A stretch of DNA of 64,000 nt from TH-plancto1 sp043777375 (GCA_043777375.1 JAYWHX010000016.1:62001-126000), one strand, 5' to 3'. Positions 1 to 8,410 are shown, counted from the first letter of the stretch. A program made the numbers and translations. The notes: a model not told the origin generated them from the sequence alone.

Positions 1-53
1 TAGTCATGGACTGAAGCTTCGAATCTTGTTATCGAAATCAGGGCCGAGGATTC

Positions 54-195
54 ACCACGGAGACACGGAGGCACTGAGAAAAAAAAAGCGGCTGGTCACA
101 CCTGACGTTGTGGCGGATGATGACTCTGATGCGAATGGACTTCTGATTTCACATTCTCATTCCCACTCTTCTCCGTGCCTTCGTGTCTCCGTGGT
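54..195. repeat. Long inverted repeat (CACGGAGACACGGAG family)
   Basis: Two 21-base arms (54-74 and 175-195) are reverse complements with one mismatch and enclose about 100 bases. The element lies directly downstream of the permease gene that ends at 226 on the minus strand. A relaxed relative (CACGAAA...TTTCGTGGT) is found at 18536-18677. No coding sequence is seen in bases 1-225; the element may end or stabilise the transcript of the ABC transporter genes, which is an inference from its position. Confidence 0.75.
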
Positions 196-225
196 TTAAT
201 CCTCCCGCGTTGATCACAGGCCGAA

Positions 226-1218
226 TCACCCCCCGCTGTCCTCGATTCGCACACGCGGATCGACCAGCGCGTAGAGCAGATCCGCCAGCAGCTGCCCGGC
301 GAGGGTCAGGACTGAGAAGAGCAGCGTCAGGGCCATGATGACTGGATAATCTCGCTCCAAAATCGCGGAGAAGTACAGCTGCCCCAGGCCGGGCCAGTTG
401 AAGATCCGCTCGATGATGACGGAGCCACTGAGCAGGGAGGGCAAGCTCAGACCGATCTTAGTGACAAAGGGAATCAGCGTGTTGCGAAAGGCATGCTTCA
501 CGATGACCGCGAACGGGCCGAGGCCCTTGGCCTGCGCAGTGCGGATGTAGTCCTGGCGGATCACTTCCTGCATGTTCGCGCGGATGAATCGGGTGTAGTA
601 AGCCAGGCTGCCGTAGGTGAACACGATGATCGGCAAGATCGAGTGCCGGACCACATCCCAGAATTTTGCGCTGGCGGAAAACGTGTCGTACTCATCGGAC
701 TTCATCCCGTACAGCGGCAACCAGCCGAACTTCACAGCGACCAACAGCTGGAGCATTAAAGCTGCGACAAAGCTGGGGAATGAGTACAGGACATACAGTG
801 AGATGCCGGTGATCCGTTCATCCCATTTCCCGGCCCGTGCGACCGAGATCAACCCGAGTGGAATTGAAATCAGATACGCCAGCAGCAGCGACGTGGACGA
901 TAGCATCAGAGTCGGTCCGATCCGCTCTCCAATCACTTCGCTGACGGGCCGCTTGCGGGCAAACGACCGGCCCATCTCCCCGCGTCCCATGTCGATGACC
1001 CACTTGGCATAGGCCTCGTACCACGGCTTATCGAGGCCGTATTGCTTGAGTAGCTCCAATCGATCCGCATCGGAGATTTGGCGTTTCATGTCGCCACGAT
1101 CTTCGACCATCGTGATCGGCGAGCCGGGCATCGCGCGAACCAGTCCGTACACGCCGAACGTAATCAGCAGCAACGTTAATAGACCGATCGATAGCCGTCG
1201 AATCAGAAAGGCCAGCAT
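226..1218 (-). CDS. ABC transporter permease, DppB/OppB type
   Basis: This 330-residue inner-membrane protein would form one half of the channel of a peptide/nickel-type ABC importer. The sequence shows a membrane segment near residues 9-29, a conserved N-terminal domain with the LxxxYGLDKPW motif, further hydrophobic segments spaced over residues 100-320, and the cytoplasmic coupling helix around residues 225-250 (AQAKGLG, the EAA-type loop that contacts the ATPase). The length is typical for the family. The gene for the solute-binding protein lies 111 bases upstream on the same strand, so the two probably share an operon; a second permease and the ATPases would be expected to the left of the window or elsewhere. 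The substrate cannot be read from the sequence. Confidence 0.93.
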   Translation of the reverse strand: MLAFLIRRLSIGLLTLLLITFGVYGLVRAMPGSPITMVEDRGDMKRQISDADRLELLKQYGLDKPWYEAYAKWVIDMGRGEMGRSFARKRPVSEVIGERIGPTLMLSSTSLLLAYLISIPLGLISVARAGKWDERITGISLYVLYSFPSFVAALMLQLLVAVKFGWLPLYGMKSDEYDTFSASAKFWDVVRHSILPIIVFTYGSLAYYTRFIRANMQEVIRQDYIRTAQAKGLGPFAVIVKHAFRNTLIPFVTKIGLSLPSLLSGSVIIERIFNWPGLGQLYFSAILERDYPVIMALTLLFSVLTLAGQLLADLLYALVDPRVRIEDSGG

Positions 1219-1252
1219 ACCGGGGGTCCCTCCGTGGTCCGTATTTGAGTGT

Positions 1253-1317
1253 CCGTAGGATAGGCTTCCAGCCTGTCGCGAACGTCGTAAATGACAGGCT
1301 GGAAGCCTATCCCACGG
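1253..1317. repeat. Palindromic repeat, family A (TAGGCTTCCAGCCTGTC)
   Basis: Arms of 17 bases at 1261-1277 and 1293-1309 are perfect reverse complements, with further pairing outside them. It sits between the solute-binding protein gene and the permease gene. Close copies occur at 55907-55972 and 59941-60000, making this a dispersed REP-like family. As part of the message it would fold into a stable hairpin that could adjust the amount of permease relative to binding protein. Confidence 0.85.
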
Positions 1318-1329
1318 TCTGCTCTTCAG

Positions 1330-3240
1330 CTACTTCGCCTTCCAGATCGACGAAATCCCCGGCGAGTAGTGGAACGGACCGCGCGGGCTGTACATGTAAC
1401 CTCGCAGGTTCTTATTGAACGCGTACATCGAGCTGCGATAGTACAGCCATGTATACGGTTGATCGTTCCAAAGGATCAACGCAATCTGGCGGTAGATCTC
1501 TGCCCGCTTGGCTCGGTCGAACTCGCGCTTGCCGTCTTCGAACAGCTTGTCGACCTTGGGGTTCGAGTATTGGACATAATTGCGGCCACCAGTCTTGAGT
1601 GCCTTCGTGGTCCACAAATTGTCGGAGTCATCCGGGTCAGCTCCTGAGCCCCAGCCCGCGCACATCGCATCGAAGTTGTGCTTCTTCGCATCGGCCTGCA
1701 AGACGGTGAATTCCGTCGGCTTGACGATGCAGCTGACGCCAATCTGCTTCAGGTTTTCTGAGACCAAGCCACAGATGCGTTCGGCCACCTTGGACCCGCT
1801 GCCGAATTGGAGCGCGAATTCGAACTTCACGAGTTTCCCGTTGACAACCTTGTCGAGAATCCCGTCCTCGTCGCTGTCAGTCCAGCCCGCCGCTTCAAGC
1901 AGCTCTTCCGCCTTGTCGAGGTCTTGTTGGTACGGTGCGGGCATCGGCTGAGGAGCCATCCACGCCGTCGGGTGATAGATCCCCTGGCCCGGTTCGTACA
2001 GGCTGTAACAGATGTTCTTCAACATCTCTTCATGATTGATCGCGTAGGACATCGCCTGTCGCACGCGGACATCGGAGAAGAAGGGCCGTCCGAGATTCCA
2101 GCCGATGTACCCATGCGACCATTCGGTGCCGAACGACTTGGTGTGGGCCTTGTAGAATGACTTGTCGTTTGTCTGAGTCATCCAGGGTTCCGGACGCAAC
2201 TCCAATGCGTCGATGTCGCCATTCTTCAAGGCGAGCAAGGCGGTGTTGTCATCAGGAATGATCTTCAGTCGGATCGTTTTGAAGTACGGCTTATCACGAA
2301 TTTGTTTGCCGCCTTGCATGTACCAGTCTTCACGGCGTTCCATGACCACTTCCTTGTCCCGCTCGAACTTAGCGATGCGGTACGGGCCAGCTGTGACCGG
2401 ATGGGCTTCGAACTCGACATGCCGCTTGCTGGTGGTCAACGTGGTATCTTCGGCGATCGATTTTTCGAAGATGTGCTTCGGGATGATCGGAAAGCTGACA
2501 TTGCCAACGTTGGTCGCCAGAGATTCTTTATGGAATACGACTACAGTGTGATCGTCGTAGGCATGCACCCATCGCAGCTGATCTGGTCCGGATCGCACCG
2601 CAGCAGCGGGAACCTTGGGGTTCATGATCGCTTGGAAACTGAAGGCAAAGTCGTGTGCCGTGACCGGTGTGCCATCGGTCCATGTTAAATCGTCACGCAA
2701 GACGAACATGTCATACAGCCGGTCCTCGCTGGTCTGCCAAGTCTTGACGACCGACTTGTCGGCGAAGGGTCGCATTGTCCAATCAATGGTCGCCAGCCCG
2801 ATTCCCGTCAGGCCGACGACATCGATATCTGCAATCGACGATGCCAGCAGCGGGTTCAGCCCATTCACATTCATGGTGGAGTGTTGATTGAACGTGGCAT
2901 CCCAATCGACTTCCGCATCATTCTGAGGCAAGCGACCAATCGCATCCAGGATGCGTTTGTTATCAGCTGGCGTTTTGTTTTCGAGGGTGATCGCGGTCTT
3001 CAGCGGAGTTTGGCTGGGATGTTCCGCCTGAAATTTGCGGAGCAGCTCAAGCCCATCTTCGACCGGCTGGGAAAACCACTTGGCCTTCGCATCCAGATCG
3101 GAGAGCGAAGGGGGGGTGAACGGCTCGAGACCAGCCGCAGCGGGTGGAGCTGCAGAGACAGGAGTCGAAAGGTATCCCTGGCAGAGGACTCCCCAGCCCA
3201 AAAACAAAGCGAAACACGCGGTGAAAATCTTCCGTGTCAT
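1330..3240 (-). CDS. Extracellular solute-binding protein, family 5 (peptide/nickel type)
   Basis: This 636-residue protein begins with a signal peptide (hydrophobic core around residues 8-25, likely cleavage after the ALA-rich stretch near 31). It has the features of family 5 solute-binding proteins: the DLTWTDGTPVTAHDF segment near residue 185, the FSDVRVRQAMSYAINHEEM segment near 395, and the GWTDSDEDGILDK segment near 455. It would bind the transported ligand outside the inner membrane and deliver it to the permease encoded next in the operon. It is longer than most relatives (about 500-550 residues) because of an N-terminal region of about 100 residues before the binding domain. The ligand is unknown. 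Confidence 0.92.
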   Translation of the reverse strand: MTRKIFTACFALFLGWGVLCQGYLSTPVSAAPPAAAGLEPFTPPSLSDLDAKAKWFSQPVEDGLELLRKFQAEHPSQTPLKTAITLENKTPADNKRILDAIGRLPQNDAEVDWDATFNQHSTMNVNGLNPLLASSIADIDVVGLTGIGLATIDWTMRPFADKSVVKTWQTSEDRLYDMFVLRDDLTWTDGTPVTAHDFAFSFQAIMNPKVPAAAVRSGPDQLRWVHAYDDHTVVVFHKESLATNVGNVSFPIIPKHIFEKSIAEDTTLTTSKRHVEFEAHPVTAGPYRIAKFERDKEVVMERREDWYMQGGKQIRDKPYFKTIRLKIIPDDNTALLALKNGDIDALELRPEPWMTQTNDKSFYKAHTKSFGTEWSHGYIGWNLGRPFFSDVRVRQAMSYAINHEEMLKNICYSLYEPGQGIYHPTAWMAPQPMPAPYQQDLDKAEELLEAAGWTDSDEDGILDKVVNGKLVKFEFALQFGSGSKVAERICGLVSENLKQIGVSCIVKPTEFTVLQADAKKHNFDAMCAGWGSGADPDDSDNLWTTKALKTGGRNYVQYSNPKVDKLFEDGKREFDRAKRAEIYRQIALILWNDQPYTWLYYRSSMYAFNKNLRGYMYSPRGPFHYSPGISSIWKAK

Positions 3241-3444
3241 CCTGAAAGCCTCATTGCAGGTCGGACTCGTGGTCGAGAGATAAGTCCACCACGTCTGGGG
3301 AACTATAAACGCAGGATCATCTGACCGCTACGGGACTTCTGTCACTCTCGACTGAGAATTGGACGAAACCGGAAGAGATGCAGTGAACCGATTTGTGGCA
3401 TTGCGTGTCGATCAGCAGTGGGAAGTGAGCGTGGGGAGTCTCTC

Positions 3445-3472
3445 TTGATGACCAAGCCAGCCGTGCTATAAC
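3445..3472 (+). promoter_or_regulatory. Sigma-70-like promoter P1 for the tRNA-tuf operon
   Basis: TTGATG at 3445-3450 and TATAAC at 3467-3472 are separated by 16 bases. The site lies about 105 bases upstream of the first tRNA. Together with a second, closer promoter it would drive the tRNA-tuf transcription unit. The call rests only on match to consensus and on position. Confidence 0.55.
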
Positions 3473-3520
3473 ACGCCCCGCTTGTGCGACTTGCAGGGGA
3501 TTCCTGTGAGTCGTGTCCCC

Positions 3521-3548
3521 TTGCAAGCGGAATGGTGTTGTGTATACT
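3521..3548 (+). promoter_or_regulatory. Sigma-70-like promoter P2 for the tRNA-tuf operon
   Basis: TTGCAA at 3521-3526 and TATACT at 3543-3548 are separated by 16 bases. The GC-rich stretch just downstream of the -10 element resembles a stringent-control discriminator, as expected for a stable RNA operon. The first tRNA starts about 30 bases downstream. Confidence 0.65.
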
Positions 3549-3577
3549 CCGCCCTTCCCTCGCCTGGGGTGAGTGCC

Positions 3578-3649
3578 GCTAGCGTGGCTCAATGGCAGAG
3601 CTCCGGTTTTGTAAACCGGCGGTTGTGGGTTCGACTCCCACCGCTAGCT
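3578..3649 (+). tRNA. tRNA-Thr (anticodon UGU)
   Basis: The acceptor stem GCTAGCG (3578-3584) pairs with CGCTAGC (3642-3648). The anticodon stem CCGGT/ACCGG encloses the loop TTTGTAA with anticodon TGT at 3610-3612, and the T arm has GGTTCGA. It is first in a run of four tRNA genes ahead of tuf. Confidence 0.97.
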
Positions 3650-3696
3650 CTGTCCTTAAGTCCGTGAAGGCCCTGCTCTTACGGTAATGGGACGAT

Positions 3697-3778
3697 GGGG
3701 GTGTGCCCGAGCGGCCAATGGGGCCAGACTGTAAATCTGGTGGCAATGCCTTCACAGGTTCGAATCCTGTCGCCCCCA
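3697..3778 (+). tRNA. tRNA-Tyr (anticodon GUA)
   Basis: This is a class II tRNA of 82 bases with a long variable arm. Acceptor GGGGGTG (3697-3703) pairs with CGCCCCC (3771-3777). The anticodon loop CTGTAAA carries GTA at 3731-3733. Confidence 0.97.
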
Positions 3779-3901
3779 CTCGATTTATCAGGTGGATGCG
3801 TCCAACCTAGCAAGTCGCCTTCATATTTCGATCGACAGCAGGAATGCTGCTGATGGAATCTGAGGAGAAGTGATGAACCGGTTCCCAGCCGGTTCGGCAT
3901 C

Positions 3902-3972
3902 GCGGGTGTAGCTCAATGGTAGAGTTCCAGCCTTCCAAGCTGGCCACGTGGGTTCGATTCCCATCACCCGCT
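3902..3972 (+). tRNA. tRNA-Gly (anticodon UCC)
   Basis: Acceptor GCGGGTG (3902-3908) pairs with CACCCGC (3965-3971). The anticodon stem CCAGC/GCTGG encloses the loop CTTCCAA with anticodon TCC. It is third in the Thr-Tyr-Gly-Thr run. Confidence 0.97.
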
Positions 3973-3997
3973 CTGAGTTTCGAAGTCTGGGGTCCGT

Positions 3998-4070
3998 GCT
4001 GCTGTAGCTCAGTTGGTAGAGTGCGTCCTTGGTAAGGACGAGGTCCTGGGTTCGAATCCCAGCAGTAGCT
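3998..4070 (+). tRNA. tRNA-Thr (anticodon GGU)
   Basis: Acceptor GCTGCTG (3998-4004) pairs with CAGTAGC (4063-4069, one G-T pair). The anticodon stem CGTCC/GGACG encloses the loop TTGGTAA with anticodon GGT. The gene ends 163 bases before the tuf start codon. The order Thr-Tyr-Gly-Thr-tuf matches the E. coli thrU-tyrU-glyT-thrT-tufB unit. Confidence 0.97.
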
Positions 4071-4233
4071 TACCGGTGCGTGGCCGGTGAGGTGAGGTCG
4101 GTGGAGGCGAGTGCCTCTGCGGCGGGCTAGCATTACAGATGCATGCCTGTTTAGGAATTGGAATGATGGCAGCCCCGTCGGGTTGCAGGATCCCAAAGAC
4201 GGAAAACTCTCAAGGGGGTTTGGAGCACGAGTC

Positions 4234-5430
4234 ATGGCCAAGGAAATCTTTAATCGCACAAAGCCGCACGTCAATGTCGGCACCATCGGTCACATCGACC
4301 ACGGTAAGACAACCACCACAGCTGCCCTTCTCGCGGTTCAGGCCGCCAAGGGGCTGGCCAAGCTCAAGTCGTACGCTGATATCGCCAAGGGCGGTACAGT
4401 TCGCGATGCCACCAAGACCGTCACAATCGCTGTGTCGCACGTGGAATACGAGTCCCCAACTCGCCACTACGCCCACATCGACTGCCCAGGTCACGCCGAC
4501 TATATCAAGAATATGATCACCGGTGCCGCCCAGATGGACGGCGCCATCTTGGTCGTTTCCGCAGCTGACGGCCCGATGCCTCAGACTCGTGAGCATATCC
4601 TCTTGGCTCGCCAAGTGAATGTGCCTTGCTTGGTGTGCTACCTGAACAAAGTTGACTTGGTCGACGATCCGGAACTTCTCGAACTGGTCGAGATGGAAAT
4701 TCGGGACCTGCTCAACAAGTACGGCTATCCTGGTGACACGTGTACAATCGTTCGAGGCAACTCGAAGGAAGCGTATGCGAATCCAGCCGACCCGGCCGCG
4801 TCCCAGTGCATCACCGATCTGGTGGCCGCACTTGATAGTGATATCGCTGAGCCAACTCGTGAGCAGGACAAGCCGTTCCTGATGGCTGTGGAAGACGTGT
4901 TCTCGATCGATGGTCGAGGAACAGTGGTCACCGGTCGTATCGAGCGTGGTGTGGTTAAGGTTGGGGAAAAGATTCAGATCATTGGTCTGCGTGACACCCA
5001 GGAAACCACGGTTACCGGTGTTGAAATGTTCAACAAGACCCTGGACCAGGGGATTGCTGGTGATAACGTGGGGCTCCTGCTTCGTGGAACGTCCAAGGAT
5101 GACGTGGAACGTGGCCAGGTTCTCGCAGCTGGAAACTCGATCAAGCCTCACAGTCAGTTCGAGTGCGAAGTGTACGTTCTGAAGGCGGAAGAAGGTGGTC
5201 GCAAGACCCCGTTCTTCAACGGATACCGTCCTCAGTTCTACTTCCGGACAACAGATGTCACCGGTGGTGTGAAGCTGTTGAATGGTGCGGAAATGTGTAT
5301 GCCCGGCGACAACGTCAAGTTGGAAGTCGAGCTTCAGAAGTCGATCGCCATGGATCAGGGTAGCCGCTTCGCAATCCGCGAAGGTGGCCGAACCGTCGGA
5401 TCAGGCGTCGTGACCAAGATTCTCAAGTAG
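4234..5430 (+). CDS. tuf: Elongation factor Tu
   Basis: EF-Tu delivers aminoacyl-tRNA to the ribosome at the cost of GTP. The 398-residue protein has the P loop GHIDHGKTT, the DCPGH motif and NKVD for guanine recognition in domain 1, followed by complete domains 2 and 3 ending in GGRTVGSGVVTKILK. I chose the ATG at 4234 (MAKEIFNRTKPH) because it gives the standard N terminus; an upstream in-frame ATG at 4111 would add a 41-residue non-homologous tail. The switch I (effector) segment reads VRDATKTVTI where most bacteria have EEKARGITI; the magnesium-binding Thr is kept but the RG pair is lost. From memory, planctomycete EF-Tu proteins share this difference. The gene is the last in the tRNA-tuf unit and is followed by a terminator-like hairpin. 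Confidence 0.98.
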   Translation: MAKEIFNRTKPHVNVGTIGHIDHGKTTTTAALLAVQAAKGLAKLKSYADIAKGGTVRDATKTVTIAVSHVEYESPTRHYAHIDCPGHADYIKNMITGAAQMDGAILVVSAADGPMPQTREHILLARQVNVPCLVCYLNKVDLVDDPELLELVEMEIRDLLNKYGYPGDTCTIVRGNSKEAYANPADPAASQCITDLVAALDSDIAEPTREQDKPFLMAVEDVFSIDGRGTVVTGRIERGVVKVGEKIQIIGLRDTQETTVTGVEMFNKTLDQGIAGDNVGLLLRGTSKDDVERGQVLAAGNSIKPHSQFECEVYVLKAEEGGRKTPFFNGYRPQFYFRTTDVTGGVKLLNGAEMCMPGDNVKLEVELQKSIAMDQGSRFAIREGGRTVGSGVVTKILK

Positions 5431-5449
5431 TTTTCAGACCCAGATTTAG

Positions 5450-5484
5450 CCGCCCGACTCAGTTCGAGTCGGGCGGTTCTGTGT
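5450..5484 (+). terminator. Terminator-like hairpin after tuf
   Basis: The stem CCGCCCGACTC (5450-5460) pairs perfectly with 5466-5476 across a five-base loop and is followed by a U-rich stretch (TTCTGTGTTTT). It starts 20 bases after the tuf stop codon and lies just before rpmG, so it may end part of the tuf message or act as an attenuator. Confidence 0.75.
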
Positions 5485-5504
5485 TTTGAATGGGAGTGTC
5501 TGCT

Positions 5505-5657
5505 GTGCGCGAATACGTTTGGCTGGAATGCATTGAGACTGGTAGTCGCAACTATCGCACCCCGAAGGAGACTCGGGGTACGGAGCGGCTAGAGCTTCGC
5601 AAGTACGATAAGAAGTTGCGCAAGCACACAGCTCACAAGGAAACCCGCAAGAAGTAG
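5505..5657 (+). CDS. rpmG: Large ribosomal subunit protein bL33
   Basis: This 50-residue basic protein is a component of the 50S subunit. It shows the family pattern: VREYVWLECIETG at the start, RNYRTPKET, then ERLELRKYDKKLRKHT and an HKET-Lys-rich end. It has a single cysteine, so it is the zinc-free form that lacks the two CxxC pairs. I chose the GTG at 5505 because GGGAG lies eight bases upstream; an in-frame ATG at 5490 would add five residues without a clear ribosome binding site. The gene lies between the tuf hairpin and tRNA-Trp, as in many bacteria. Confidence 0.93.
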   Translation: MREYVWLECIETGSRNYRTPKETRGTERLELRKYDKKLRKHTAHKETRKK

Positions 5658-5739
5658 CCGTACTTCTGGGTCGAGTGCATACATTGACTTGGCTCAGTTT
5701 CAAGTGTCGTGCAGATGCTCTGGGTAGCATGTGCCACAC

Positions 5740-5812
5740 ACGGGCGTAGCTCAATTGGCAGAGCGGCGGATTCCAAATCCGCAGGTTGAAGGTTCGAGTC
5801 CCTCCGCCCGTG
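5740..5812 (+). tRNA. tRNA-Trp (anticodon CCA)
   Basis: Acceptor ACGGGCG (5740-5746) pairs with CGCCCGT (5805-5811) and the discriminator base is G, as in other bacterial tRNA-Trp. The anticodon stem GCGGA/TCCGC encloses the loop TTCCAAA with CCA. It sits between rpmG and secE, a widely conserved position. Confidence 0.97.
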
Positions 5813-5863
5813 CTTATTGACACGCAAGTGTCACCCTGACCTCGTTTTCCAATCGGGAGCGAC

Positions 5864-6304
5864 ATGTCGACGGTCGCCGAAGACTCATCACTGATTTCCA
5901 CTCTGGTCTCGACCCGTGTCTATAAGCGCACGCAAGGCCGCATGGTTCGGCAAGTCACCTTGGCAGTGCTGTTGTCTGCCGTCCTGCTTGGATGTTACCG
6001 CCTCTCGGAGGAATATCTGCAAGGATTCAGCCGCCAGGTCATGCTTGGCGTGCCGGCGTTGGTTTTTGTGCTCGGTGCGTGGTCTGTTTATCGATTGATT
6101 CATTGGCCACGCTTTGCAGATTTCTTGGTTGCTGTTCAGGGCGAGCTAGACAAGGTGAATTGGGCGACTTGGGAGTATTTGATACGAGCGACAGGTGTGG
6201 TGCTTGTGACGATGGTAATTGCCTCTGCGTTTCTCTGGGTGTGTGACTTTGCATGGGTGAATCTTTTTCAATATATTGGATTTCTTCGAGCCACTCAGGG
6301 TTGA
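5864..6304 (+). CDS. secE: Preprotein translocase subunit SecE
   Basis: SecE clamps the SecY channel in the inner membrane. The 146-residue protein has two extra hydrophobic segments (about residues 27-46 and 58-78) ahead of the conserved amphipathic helix VQGELDKVNWATWEYL (about 92-107) and the final membrane segment (about 111-132). This three-segment layout resembles E. coli SecE rather than the short single-segment form. The GGGAGC just before the ATG is the ribosome binding site. The gene is followed by nusG after a short gap. Confidence 0.92.
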   Translation: MSTVAEDSSLISTLVSTRVYKRTQGRMVRQVTLAVLLSAVLLGCYRLSEEYLQGFSRQVMLGVPALVFVLGAWSVYRLIHWPRFADFLVAVQGELDKVNWATWEYLIRATGVVLVTMVIASAFLWVCDFAWVNLFQYIGFLRATQG

Positions 6305-6370
6305 TCGCAAAAAACAAGCGTCGGTCGCTTGCAACTGTTCCACATTTCGCCGAACATATTCGCCCTTCCT

Positions 6371-7000
6371 ATGATCACTGAGCCACCTAGCACCGAAATA
6401 GCATTGTCGACTGGTTTGCCCCAGGACGACATGCTGTGGTACGTCCTCAAGGTTCAGAGTAATCGTGAGAAGACCATTCGAGATTCGCTCTTGCGGCGAA
6501 TCAAGATGGAAGGACTGGGTGATGATTTCGGTGAAGTTGTTATCCCGACAGAAAAAGTGGTTGAGACCAAGGGGGGCAAGCGAAAGGTTCGTGAGCAAAA
6601 GCTGTTTCCTGGATACATGATGATCCAGATGCGGCTGACTGACGAAACTTGGTACTTGGTTCTCGGAACGAGTGGGGTCGGCGACTTCACGGGTGCTGGC
6701 GGGAAGCCAATGCCAATGCCAGAGGCTGAGGTTCGCCGCTTGCTAGGCCAGGAGACTGTCACTGAAGAGGTGGTTGAAGGCGAGGTTTCTGCTCCCGTCA
6801 AGGGGAAGGAGGCTGCACCTGTCATTCGCTTTAGTGTTGTCGTGGGCGAAGCTGTGAAGGTGAAGGAGGGCCCCTTTGAGAACTTTGAAGGGCATGTTCA
6901 CTCACTGGACGATCACACGGGCAAGGTGAAGGTCATGATTGAGATCTTCGGCCGCTCGACCGAGGTGGAGTTGGAACACTGGCAGGTCGAGAAGGTTTAA
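6371..7000 (+). CDS. nusG: Transcription termination/antitermination factor NusG
   Basis: NusG binds RNA polymerase and links it to Rho or the ribosome. The protein has the NGN domain (MLWYVLKVQSNREKTI through the LFPGYMMIQM segment and the TSGVGDF motif) and a C-terminal KOW domain (VGEAVKVKEGPFENFEGHV). Between them lies an acidic insert of about 25 residues (EEVVEGEVSAPVKGKEAAP) that is longer than the usual linker. I chose the ATG at 6371 (209 residues); an in-frame TTG at 6329 and an ATG at 6431 are alternatives and none has a strong ribosome binding site. Confidence 0.93.
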   Translation: MITEPPSTEIALSTGLPQDDMLWYVLKVQSNREKTIRDSLLRRIKMEGLGDDFGEVVIPTEKVVETKGGKRKVREQKLFPGYMMIQMRLTDETWYLVLGTSGVGDFTGAGGKPMPMPEAEVRRLLGQETVTEEVVEGEVSAPVKGKEAAPVIRFSVVVGEAVKVKEGPFENFEGHVHSLDDHTGKVKVMIEIFGRSTEVELEHWQVEKV

Positions 7001-7066
7001 GGCAAAACGAACAACGGCAGGCGACTTGCAGGCAAGTTGAATGCGATTTTTGATGGGACGGTTTCG

Positions 7067-7492
7067 ATGGCGAAGAGTGTCGTCACGCAAGTGAAAGTTC
7101 AGATTCCCGGTGGGCTGGCTACGCCAGCTCCTCCTGTGGGTACATCGCTTGGCCCTCACGGGGTCAACATTGGTCAGTTCGTGAAGCAATTCAACGATCG
7201 GACTAAGGATCTCAATGGGATGATCGTCCCAGCTCTGATTACGATTTATAGCGATCGATCCTTTGAGTTCGTCCTGAAGAGTCCTCCAGCTGCCGTCTTG
7301 TTAAAGAAGGCTGCGGGTGTAGCCAAAGGGGCGACAAATGCACGTACCGAGAAGATTGGTCGCGTTACTATGGCTCAGGTGGTTGAGATCGCGAAGGCCA
7401 AGCAGGCCGACATGAATTCCAACGGAATGGAAGCCGCATGTCGTGTCATAGCTGGTACAGCCCGAAGCATGGGCATTGAAGTTGTCGACTGA
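7067..7492 (+). CDS. rplK: Large ribosomal subunit protein uL11
   Basis: The protein has 141 residues, the standard length. It contains the N-terminal PGGLATPAPPVGTSLGPHGVNIGQF segment and the C-terminal rRNA-binding domain with VEIAKAKQADMNS and the ending AGTARSMGIEVVD. L11 forms the stalk base that recruits translation factors. The ATG at 7067 gives MAKSVVTQVKVQ, which matches the family; an in-frame TTG at 7037 is not needed. Confidence 0.97.
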   Translation: MAKSVVTQVKVQIPGGLATPAPPVGTSLGPHGVNIGQFVKQFNDRTKDLNGMIVPALITIYSDRSFEFVLKSPPAAVLLKKAAGVAKGATNARTEKIGRVTMAQVVEIAKAKQADMNSNGMEAACRVIAGTARSMGIEVVD

Positions 7493-7554
7493 TTGGTCGT
7501 TTCCGACCCTCTCCTTTCAGATTCTTTGAAGCACCTGCCAATAGAGGCCGTTCC

Positions 7555-8262
7555 ATGTGGTTGTCCAAGCGGCAAAAAGTAATGACCGAGCGTGCGAGCA
7601 AGGTCGGAGTTTTGAGTGTCAATGAGGCTGTTCTGGCACTTAAAAAGTTCGATCTGGATTTGCCGAAGGGTGTGAAGCCTTGCAAGTTCGACCAGACCGT
7701 TTCTCTCGCGATGCGTTTGGGGATTGATCCTAAGCAGGCTGATCAAATCGTTCGTGGTTCGATTGTCCTTCCGAACGGCATCGGCAAGTCGAAGAACGTT
7801 TTGGTGTTTTGTCAAGGTGCCAATGTCGACATTGCTTTGAAGGCGGGAGCTATCCATGCCGGTGGCAAGGAGTTGGCTGACAGGATCAAAGAAGGTTGGA
7901 CAGACTTCGATGTGGCTATCGCAACACCAGACATGATGGGTGTAGTTGGCCCTCTGGGTCGTGTTCTCGGACCGCGCGGTCTCATGCCCTCCCCACGAGC
8001 TGGCACCGTGACACAAGATGTCGCAAATGCCGTTCGTGAGTACAAGGCTGGTAAGGTCGAGTTTCGAAACGACGATTATGGCATTGTCCACTGCGTTGTC
8101 GGCAAGTTGTCTTTTGCGGAGCAACTGCTGTCTGAGAACGTTGAGGCCATGCTTCAGATGATTCGTTCTCTTAAGCCGAACACCTCCAAGGGGCAGTACA
8201 TTCGCAGTGTGACAATTGCTGCGACACAGAGCCCGGGTGTGAAGGTGGCAGTGACGATGTGA
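7555..8262 (+). CDS. rplA: Large ribosomal subunit protein uL1
   Basis: L1 forms the mobile stalk near the E site and in many bacteria represses translation of its own L11-L1 operon. The 235-residue protein has the expected KRQKV start, the DQTVSLAMRLGIDPKQADQIVRG segment, and the signature MGVVGPLGRVLGPRGLMPSPRAGTV near residues 125-148. The length is normal. The gap to rplK is 62 bases. Confidence 0.96.
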   Translation: MWLSKRQKVMTERASKVGVLSVNEAVLALKKFDLDLPKGVKPCKFDQTVSLAMRLGIDPKQADQIVRGSIVLPNGIGKSKNVLVFCQGANVDIALKAGAIHAGGKELADRIKEGWTDFDVAIATPDMMGVVGPLGRVLGPRGLMPSPRAGTVTQDVANAVREYKAGKVEFRNDDYGIVHCVVGKLSFAEQLLSENVEAMLQMIRSLKPNTSKGQYIRSVTIAATQSPGVKVAVTM

Positions 8263-8410
8263 TTCTGTAGCCTAGTCCTGTGAGGGGCTTGGGATAGAAG
8301 TTAACTGCTTCCTGGTGCGGAGGCAGGTCGAACAGTCAGCCCACGTGAATCACTTCTTCGGAATGTTGATGACAATCATGCGGGCTTCGGTTGGCAGGGA
8401 CAGGTGACGT
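8263..8410 (+). promoter_or_regulatory. Putative L10 leader upstream of rplJ
   Basis: This 148-base leader between rplA and rplJ occupies the place where many bacteria have an mRNA structure bound by the L10-(L12) complex for autoregulation. Short GC-rich complementary segments are visible (for example around 8310-8345), but I cannot fold it reliably by eye, so the call rests mainly on position. Confidence 0.35.

Noticed and set aside
4210..5151. Open frame of 313 codons antisense to tuf
   Set aside because: It mirrors the highly biased tuf codons and has no ribosome binding site or recognised domain.
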